Below are positions 57,284 through 62,665 of a stretch of 62,665 bases of DNA, in pieces. Every line of letters begins with the position of its first letter. The stretch's first letter is position 1. The position numbers were made by a program, and so were the translations under genes. The stretch is from Burkholderiaceae bacterium (GTDB lineage: Bacteria; Pseudomonadota; Gammaproteobacteria; Burkholderiales; Burkholderiaceae_E). The notes beneath the pieces are model-generated. The model was not told the DNA's origin. It did no database searches and saw only the letters and a list, made by a program, of their open reading frames with translations. The stretch is from NCBI GenBank assembly GCA_024637395.1, contig JAGXFG010000001.1:1-62665 (forward strand). Direction: 5' to 3'.

Positions 57284-57379
57284 GATCCACTGATTCTACC
57301 GACCCGCGGCCCCGCTGCCGCATCGGATCACGGTAGACTTCAACAATACCCCCCGACCCGCTTTAGCCTGAGGCCGAAC

Positions 57380-59101
57380 ATGTCCGCACCCGCGCAACGC
57401 CCACCAGCCGTGCCAGAGAGCCGCATCGCTGGCCACATCCTTGCCGACGCCCTGGTCAGCCATGGCGTCGACACCATCTTCGGCGTTCCCGGCGAGAGCT
57501 ATCTCGCGCTGCTCGACGGGCTCTACGCTCATCGCGAGCACTGCCGCTTCGTGATCTGCCGGCAGGAGGGCGGTGCGGCATTCATGGCCGATGCCTATGC
57601 CAAGCTCACCGGCAAGCCCGGGGTGCTGACCGTAACCCGCGGCCCCGGCGCCACCAACGCGGCGATCGGAATCCACACCGCTTTCCAGGATTCCACGCCC
57701 ATGGTGGTCCTGATCGGACAGGTCGGGTCGGACTTCGCCGACCGCGAGGCCTTCCAGGAAATGGACTACCGGCGGATGTTCGGCCAGATGGCCAAGTGGA
57801 CCGCGCAGATCGAGCGCGCCGATCGCATTCCGGAGTACCTCGCACACGCGTTCCAGGTCGCGACCAGCGGCCGCATGGGCCCGGTAGTGCTGGCGCTGCC
57901 CGAAGACATGCTGGCCAGCGCCGCCAGCGCGACTCCAACCGCGGCCTTCACGCCGGTGCGGGCTGCCCCCGCCAGCGCCCAGATCACCCGATTGCACGCG
58001 CTGCTCGGGGTTGCCCAGCGGCCATTGGTGCTGATCGGCGGCAGTGGCTGGACCGCGGCCGCCTGCGATGACCTGCGCGTGTTCGCCCACGCCAACGACC
58101 TGCCGGTGGCCTGCGCCTTCCGCTTCCAGGACCTGCTCGACAACGAGGATTCGCACTATGTCGGCGACGTCGGCGTCGGCATCAACCCGAAACTTGCGGC
58201 ACGCATCCGGGAAGCCGACCTGGTGCTCGCGATCGGGCCACGCCTGGGGGAAATGACCACCTCGGGATATACGCTGTTCGAATCGCCCGTTCCGCGCCAG
58301 GCGCTGGTGCACGTTCACACCGGCGCCGAGGAACTGGGCAGCGTCTACCAGGCGGCACTGATGATCCAGTCAGGAATGCCGGAGTTCGCCGCCGCCCTGC
58401 GCAACCTCAAGGTCGACCACGCTGCCTGGGCCGGAACGCGCGCCGCGGCGCGTGCCGATTACATCGCGTGGCAGGGGCGTCCGGCGGTGTTCGACACCTC
58501 GCCCCAGGCTGGGCGCCTCGACCTGTGGCAGATCGTTCGCAACCTGCAGGCCGCGCTGCCGAACAACACCATCGTGACCAACGGCGCCGGCAACTTCACC
58601 GTCTGGGCCCATCGCTTCTGGCGCTACGGGCCGCTGCGCAGCCAGCTCGCGCCGACTTCCGGCGCCATGGGCTATGGCTTGCCGGCAGCAGTGGCGGCAG
58701 CCATCTGCGCGCCCGAGCGCACCGTAGTGTGCTTTGCCGGCGATGGCGACTTCCTGATGACCGCCCAGGAACTGGCCACCGCGGTGCGCAATGAGGCGCC
58801 GTTCCTGACCTTGCTGTTCAACAACGGCATCTACGGGACCATCCGGATGCACCAGGAACGCGAATACCCCGAGCACGTCTACGGTTCGTCGCTGACCAAC
58901 CCGGATTTCGTGAAGTTCATCGAGTCCTTCGGCGGCTTCGGCGTGGCGGTCACCGAGACCGCCCAGTTCGATGCCGCGCTCGCCCGGGCCCTCACCTTCA
59001 TGGCCCAGGAGCGCCGCCCGGCGCTGATCGAACTGCGCATCGACGAGCAGGTCATCAGCCCGGGGCGCTCACTCGACCAGGTGCGGGCCGCAGGCAGCTG
59101 A
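57380..59101 (+). CDS. Thiamine-diphosphate-dependent enzyme, acetolactate synthase-like
   Basis: The 573-residue protein has the three-domain layout of the ThDP decarboxylase/carboligase family: the catalytic glutamate in CRQEGGAAFMADAYAKL, GPGATNAAIGIHTAF, a central domain, and the ThDP motif GDGDFLMTAQELATAVR with NNGIYG. The catalytic family is clear, but the substrate is not: the short N-terminus and lack of an adjacent small subunit argue against canonical IlvB, and a glyoxylate-carboligase or benzoylformate-decarboxylase-like role is possible. ATG at 57380 is used. It is transcribed alone, between ribD and glyA. Confidence 0.87.
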   Translation: MSAPAQRPPAVPESRIAGHILADALVSHGVDTIFGVPGESYLALLDGLYAHREHCRFVICRQEGGAAFMADAYAKLTGKPGVLTVTRGPGATNAAIGIHTAFQDSTPMVVLIGQVGSDFADREAFQEMDYRRMFGQMAKWTAQIERADRIPEYLAHAFQVATSGRMGPVVLALPEDMLASAASATPTAAFTPVRAAPASAQITRLHALLGVAQRPLVLIGGSGWTAAACDDLRVFAHANDLPVACAFRFQDLLDNEDSHYVGDVGVGINPKLAARIREADLVLAIGPRLGEMTTSGYTLFESPVPRQALVHVHTGAEELGSVYQAALMIQSGMPEFAAALRNLKVDHAAWAGTRAAARADYIAWQGRPAVFDTSPQAGRLDLWQIVRNLQAALPNNTIVTNGAGNFTVWAHRFWRYGPLRSQLAPTSGAMGYGLPAAVAAAICAPERTVVCFAGDGDFLMTAQELATAVRNEAPFLTLLFNNGIYGTIRMHQEREYPEHVYGSSLTNPDFVKFIESFGGFGVAVTETAQFDAALARALTFMAQERRPALIELRIDEQVISPGRSLDQVRAAGS

Positions 59102-59172
59102 GTGACGCGCTGCAGTACCGGGCGCTGACGCGCCACCGTCCTCTTAGCAGGCCGGAGGGCGCGAGCGCTCCG

Positions 59173-60435
59173 TCAGAAGCCGCGTGACGCCCCGACGTAG
59201 ACCGGAAAGCGCGCTGTCAGCTCCGCGACCTGCTCGCGCACGTCGGCGATGCGGTCGGCGTCGTCGGGATGCTCGAGCACGTTGGCGATCAGCTCTCCGA
59301 CCAGTTCCGCCTCGGGCTCCTCAAAGCCGCGCGTGGTCATCGCCGGCGAACCCAGCCGGATGCCGCTGGTGACCATCGGTCTCTCGGGGTCGTTGGGAAT
59401 CGAGTTCTTGTTGCAGGTGATGTTGGCCTCGCCCAGCACCGCTTCGGCGCGCTTGCCGGTGATGTTCTTGGGGCGCAGGTCGACCAGCATCACGTGGCTT
59501 TCGGTGCGGTTGGAAACGATCCGCAGGCCGCGCTCGATCAGGGTCTCGGCCAGCGCCCTGGCGTTGGCCAGCACCTGCTTCTGGTAGACCTTGAATTCCG
59601 GCGCCAGGGCCTCGCCGAAGGCGACTGCCTTGGCGGCGATCACGTGCATCAGCGGCCCGCCCTGCAACCCCGGGAAGATCGCCGAATTGATGGTCTTCTC
59701 GTGCTCGGCCTTCATCAGCACGAAGCCGCCGCGCGGTCCCCGCAGGCTCTTGTGGGTGGTCGACGTGACCACATCGGCGTAGGGCACCGGATTCGGGTAC
59801 AGGCCAGCGGCGATCAGGCCGGAATAGTGCGCCATGTCGACCATCAGGATCGCCCCGACTTCATGCGCCACCTTGGCAAAATATTCCCAGTCGATTTGCA
59901 GGCTGTAGGCCGAGGCGCCGGCGATGATGAGCTTCGGGCGGGACTCCCGGGCCTTGGCCGCCATCGCGTCGTAGTCGATTTCCTCGTTCTCGTCGAGACC
60001 ATAGGAAACGGCGTTGAACCACTTGCCAGACATGTTGAGCGCCATGCCGTGAGTCAGGTGTCCGCCCTCGGCAAGGCTCATCCCCATCACCGTCTCGCCG
60101 GGTTTGACGAAGCCCAGCAGCACCGCCTGGTTGGCCTGCGATCCCGAATGCGCCTGGACGTTGGCGGCCTCGGCCCCGTAGAGCTGCTTTACCCGGTCGA
60201 TGGCCAGCTGCTCGACGACGTCGACGTATTCGCAACCACCGTAGTAGCGCCGGCCCGGGTAGCCCTCGGCATACTTGTTGGTCAGCTGGCTGCCCTGGGC
60301 CTGCATCACCGCCGGGCTGGTGTAGTTTTCCGAGGCGATCAGCTCGATGTGATCCTGCTGGCGCCGCACCTCGTGCTGCATCGCGCTCCAGATCTCCGGG
60401 TCCGCCTTGTCGAGCGTAAAGTTGCGGTCAAACAT
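59173..60435 (-). CDS. glyA: Serine hydroxymethyltransferase GlyA
   Basis: GlyA interconverts serine and glycine with tetrahydrofolate, supplying one-carbon units. The 420-residue PLP enzyme has [35 protein letters not shown] and the PLP lysine motif [14 protein letters not shown]. Length and motifs are normal. In many relatives nrdR and ribD follow glyA; here the ThDP enzyme lies between. Confidence 0.97.
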   Translation of the reverse strand: MFDRNFTLDKADPEIWSAMQHEVRRQQDHIELIASENYTSPAVMQAQGSQLTNKYAEGYPGRRYYGGCEYVDVVEQLAIDRVKQLYGAEAANVQAHSGSQANQAVLLGFVKPGETVMGMSLAEGGHLTHGMALNMSGKWFNAVSYGLDENEEIDYDAMAAKARESRPKLIIAGASAYSLQIDWEYFAKVAHEVGAILMVDMAHYSGLIAAGLYPNPVPYADVVTSTTHKSLRGPRGGFVLMKAEHEKTINSAIFPGLQGGPLMHVIAAKAVAFGEALAPEFKVYQKQVLANARALAETLIERGLRIVSNRTESHVMLVDLRPKNITGKRAEAVLGEANITCNKNSIPNDPERPMVTSGIRLGSPAMTTRGFEEPEAELVGELIANVLEHPDDADRIADVREQVAELTARFPVYVGASRGF

Positions 60436-60480
60436 CGCTTCTCCTGGGGCGCCGCGCGCCTAAAATCCAAACAGCCGATT

Positions 60481-61146
60481 TTACCCGACCGGGGCCACGA
60501 CTTGATCGTCCGCCTGCAGATGCGCGACATCCCCCCAGGCGCGCACCGTGAAGCGTGCGCCATCCCAGGCAATCGAGTTGAGACTGGCGTTGAGCAGGTG
60601 ATGCTCGCGCGGGGCAGCGAGCGCCAGCCCGGCGGCGAGCCGGTAGGCGCAGTCGAGCACGCCGCCGTGGGTGACCACTGCGACCCTGACGCCCTGGTGG
60701 GCCATGGCGATACGCCTGAGCACCAACTCGATCCGGGCCGCGAAGTCGCGCAGCGATTCGCCGCCGCCGGGGAGCGCAAAATCGGGTTCGCGCGCGCGCC
60801 AGCGCTCGAAGAGCGCCGCGTGATCGCGCAGCAACTCGTCGTGGGTCCTGCCCTCGAACGAACCGTAATATCGTTCCCGCAACTCCGGCTCCTGGGTCAC
60901 CGTCAGCCCCTGGGCGAGCGCGATGGGCGCTGCGGTCTCCATGGCCCGCGCCAGATCGCTCGAGTAAACCGCCGCTAGCGGCAGGTTTCGCAGCCGTTGT
61001 CCGGTCCGGCGCGCCTGTTCGTGGCCCTCTTCATCGAGCCCGATGTCGGTGTGGCCCTGGAAGCGGTGCGCGCGGTTCCACAACGTGACGCCGTGGCGCA
61101 CCAGTAACAGCTCGGTCTGCGCTCCAGCCAGTCGGGGCGCGCTCAG
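60481..61146 (-). CDS. Histidine phosphatase family protein (phosphoglycerate mutase-like)
   Basis: The 221-residue protein has the phosphohistidine motif LLLVRHGVTLWNRAHRFQGHTDIGL, the acidic VYSSDLARAMETAAPIA, ELRERYYGSFEGRTHDEL and the second catalytic histidine in VAVVTHGGVLD. Substrate is unknown. No ATG, GTG or TTG lies in frame close to the LLLVRHG motif; the nearest candidate is CTG at 61146, which overlaps the stop of the PEBP-like gene as CTGA. An ATG at 61326 would overlap that gene by more than 180 bp. The CTG start is a hypothesis. Confidence 0.85.
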   Translation of the reverse strand: MSAPRLAGAQTELLLVRHGVTLWNRAHRFQGHTDIGLDEEGHEQARRTGQRLRNLPLAAVYSSDLARAMETAAPIALAQGLTVTQEPELRERYYGSFEGRTHDELLRDHAALFERWRAREPDFALPGGGESLRDFAARIELVLRRIAMAHQGVRVAVVTHGGVLDCAYRLAAGLALAAPREHHLLNASLNSIAWDGARFTVRAWGDVAHLQADDQVVAPVG

Positions 61147-61769
61147 GCCAGCCTCGGATTGAGCGTGTAGGTGCCGCTGATCGCGGCCTGCGCGAGAACG
61201 TGACCCTGGATCGCCTTGCGCACGTCGGCGCCGGTAATGCTCCCTTTCACGGCGAGTTCCGCGACATCGAGCGCGAACACCGTGAACACGTAACGGTGCA
61301 CGATCGAGTCGTTCCACGGCGGACATGGCCCGTCATAGCCGTAGTAGTCGCCCGCCATGTCATGGTCCTGCGCGAACCATCCGGTGTAGTCGTTGACCCC
61401 CTGGCGCGCGCCATGGGGAGCGGCCGGACCGGCCTTGCCCTTGGCGGTGACGTCGTGCGAGAACTCGCCTTCGACGATCTCCCGGCAATCTGCCGGCAGC
61501 TCGATCAGCACCCAGTGAAAGAAATCGACCCGCGGCAGCGACGCCGGGACTTCGCGCCCTTCCTGATTGACGTCGTCAGGGGCGCTGGGCACATCCGGGT
61601 CGTGGCAGATCACGGCGAACGAGCGGGTGCCCTGGGGCACATCGGCCCACGCCAGTTGCGGGTTCCGGTTGGTGGACAGGCCGACATGGCTCTTGGAGTC
61701 AATTTTCCCGAACGCAAACGCGGCGTTGATCGCGGCCCCGTCGGCAAAGGAAGCACTGTGCAGTTTCAC
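61143..61769 (-). CDS. YbhB/YbcL-family PEBP-like protein
   Basis: The 208-residue protein belongs to the phosphatidylethanolamine-binding / Raf-kinase-inhibitor-like family: NPQLAWADVPQGTRSFAVICHDPDVP with the DPD ligand residues, VDFFHWVLIELPADC, and the C-terminal HRYVFTVFALDVAEL. The bacterial function is not known. It has no signal peptide. It lies immediately upstream of the histidine phosphatase and overlaps it. Confidence 0.88.
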   Translation of the reverse strand: MKLHSASFADGAAINAAFAFGKIDSKSHVGLSTNRNPQLAWADVPQGTRSFAVICHDPDVPSAPDDVNQEGREVPASLPRVDFFHWVLIELPADCREIVEGEFSHDVTAKGKAGPAAPHGARQGVNDYTGWFAQDHDMAGDYYGYDGPCPPWNDSIVHRYVFTVFALDVAELAVKGSITGADVRKAIQGHVLAQAAISGTYTLNPRLA

Positions 61770-61847
61770 GGCGGTTCTCCTCGGTAGGATCGATCAGTTT
61801 AATCCGCCGGGTGGCGCAGGGCAAAAGGCCTCGTCACGGGACAGGAA

Positions 61848-62348
61848 TCAGGGCGCCGGGACTTCCCGCAGCCACAAGGTCACCGGACCGTCGTTGACCA
61901 GCGCCACCGCCATCATCGCGCCGAACCTGCCGGTGGCCACTCGTCCTGGGTGCCGGTCCGCGGCCAACCCGACGAAATACTCGAACAGGCGCCGCCCCTC
62001 TTCAGGAGGCGCAGCCGCCGTGAAACTGGGCCGGCGCCCCGACCTGGTGTCGGCTGCCAGGGTGAACTGGGGCACCAGCAGCAGCCCGGCACGCTCATCG
62101 CCACCAGACTCCGGACCAGGCTCAGGCCCGATCTCGCCGGCCAGGTCTGCCAGCGACCGGTTCATGCGTCCCTGCTGGTCCGGGAAGATCCGCAGCCCGA
62201 GAGTTCGATCGAGCAGGGCGTCGGCCGCGCGTTCGGAGTCGCCGCGCTCGACGCACAACAGCACCACCAGGCCAACACCGATCCGACCGATGATCTCGCC
62301 CTCGACGCTGACGCTGGCGCTGCTGGCCCGCTGCAGCAGGGCGATCAT
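61848..62348 (-). CDS. dtd: D-aminoacyl-tRNA deacylase Dtd
   Basis: Dtd removes D-amino acids mischarged on tRNA, including D-Tyr. The 166-residue protein shows MIALLQRASSASVSVEGEI, the catalytic-threonine motif PQFTLAAD, RRPSFTAAAPPEEG and the Gly-cisPro NDGPVT. It is about 20 residues longer than usual because of a Gly/Pro/Glu-rich insertion (EIGPEPGPESGGDERAG) before the QFTL motif. It follows tyrS on the same strand, a natural partnership. Confidence 0.94.
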   Translation of the reverse strand: MIALLQRASSASVSVEGEIIGRIGVGLVVLLCVERGDSERAADALLDRTLGLRIFPDQQGRMNRSLADLAGEIGPEPGPESGGDERAGLLLVPQFTLAADTRSGRRPSFTAAAPPEEGRRLFEYFVGLAADRHPGRVATGRFGAMMAVALVNDGPVTLWLREVPAP

Positions 62349-62373
62349 CTGCCCGCTACCGCCCGGTCCGCCT

Positions 62374-62665
62374 TCATCCCAGGATGATTCGGGCGAAGCG
62401 GCGTTTGCCGACCTGGATCACGTAGCTCCCGGCCGACAGCTGCAGCCCGCGATCGCTCACCCGGCTGCCGTCGATGCGCACGCCACCCTGGTCGATATTG
62501 CGATAGGCCTCGCTCGTTGACGGGGCAAGCCCCGCGCGCTTGAGCACCTGCACCAGCGGCAGCGGCGCGCTGCCGAGCGCGAATTCCGGCATCTCATCGG
62601 GCATCGCCCCGTCGCGGAAACGTGCCGCGAATTCCGCCAGCGCGGCTTCGGCGGCCGCCCGACCA
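62374..62665 (-). CDS. tyrS: Tyrosyl-tRNA synthetase, C-terminal S4 domain only
   Basis: The open frame continues beyond the window end. The visible ~97 residues include the C-terminal S4 RNA-binding domain with LVQVLKRAGLAPSTSEAYRNIDQGGVRIDGSRV and the ending YVIQVGKRRFARIIL, as in bacterial TyrS of the TyrRZ type. The catalytic domain lies outside. It ends 25 bp before dtd. Confidence 0.9.
   Translation of the reverse strand, partial: GRAAAEAALAEFAARFRDGAMPDEMPEFALGSAPLPLVQVLKRAGLAPSTSEAYRNIDQGGVRIDGSRVSDRGLQLSAGSYVIQVGKRRFARIILG

Noticed and set aside
54911-57379. FMN riboswitch before ribBA or ribD.
   Set aside because: No RFN-like conserved segments are seen in either short leader.

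Overview
The window is a high-GC chromosomal segment from a betaproteobacterium, most likely of the order Burkholderiales. The evidence is gene order: recX-recA-DUF2889-sucC-sucD-terC-pilA, ribD-ribE-ribBA-ribH-nusB-thiL-pgpA-pncC, yqgE-ruvX-pyrR-pyrB-pyrC', and a pilG-pilH-pilI-pilJ-chpA block. This assignment is inference, because there is no rRNA gene in the window. Genes are densely packed, with many ATGA-type start/stop overlaps. No phage, insertion sequence, integron or CRISPR array is visible.

Layout: 1-2 kb, the end of a TctA transporter and a tartronate semialdehyde reductase. 2.1-7.8 kb, a tRNA-Gly(CCC), a higBA toxin-antitoxin pair, an LhgO-like oxidase, thiS-osmC-thiG-trmB, then a mosaic of toxin-antitoxin pieces (lone higA, truncated parD, parE with an unrelated antitoxin). 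7.8-16.7 kb, uppP, thiD, a split YeeE/YedE transporter, DAHP synthase, a glycine-zipper protein, a K+ channel and thiC. 16.9-24 kb, a TetR-RND-Pcm-TolC efflux operon in which pcm carries a -1 frameshift. 24-31.7 kb, waaA, a phosphohexomutase, apaH and the pyrimidine operon, whose dihydroorotase homologue lacks its metal ligands. 31.7-41 kb, the type IV pilus chemosensory system. 41-45.4 kb, thiE, the major pilin gene and a cAMP cyclase/phosphodiesterase pair. 45.5-52.7 kb, terC, sucCD, recA/recX, pncC, pgpA, thiL. 52.7-57.3 kb, nusB and riboflavin genes. 57.4-62.7 kb, a ThDP enzyme, glyA, a histidine phosphatase, a PEBP-like protein, dtd and the end of tyrS.

The most coherent story is at 31.7-45.4 kb. 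A CheA-type hybrid kinase with its receptor, CheW-like adaptor and two response regulators is followed, after thiE, by pilA. The pilA promoter has a near-consensus sigma-54 -24/-12 element and, about 90 bp upstream of the predicted transcription start, a perfect TGTGA-N6-TCACA Crp/Vfr half-site pair. Just upstream on the same strand lies a translationally coupled CHASE2 adenylate cyclase and class II (metallo-beta-lactamase fold) cyclic-nucleotide phosphodiesterase. This suggests local cAMP control of pilin expression coupled to Pil-Chp signalling, analogous to the Pseudomonas Chp-CyaB-Vfr circuit but with different enzymes.

Six thiamine genes (thiS, thiG, thiD, thiC, thiE, thiL) are scattered through the window rather than forming one operon. 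No TPP or FMN riboswitch could be recognised by eye.
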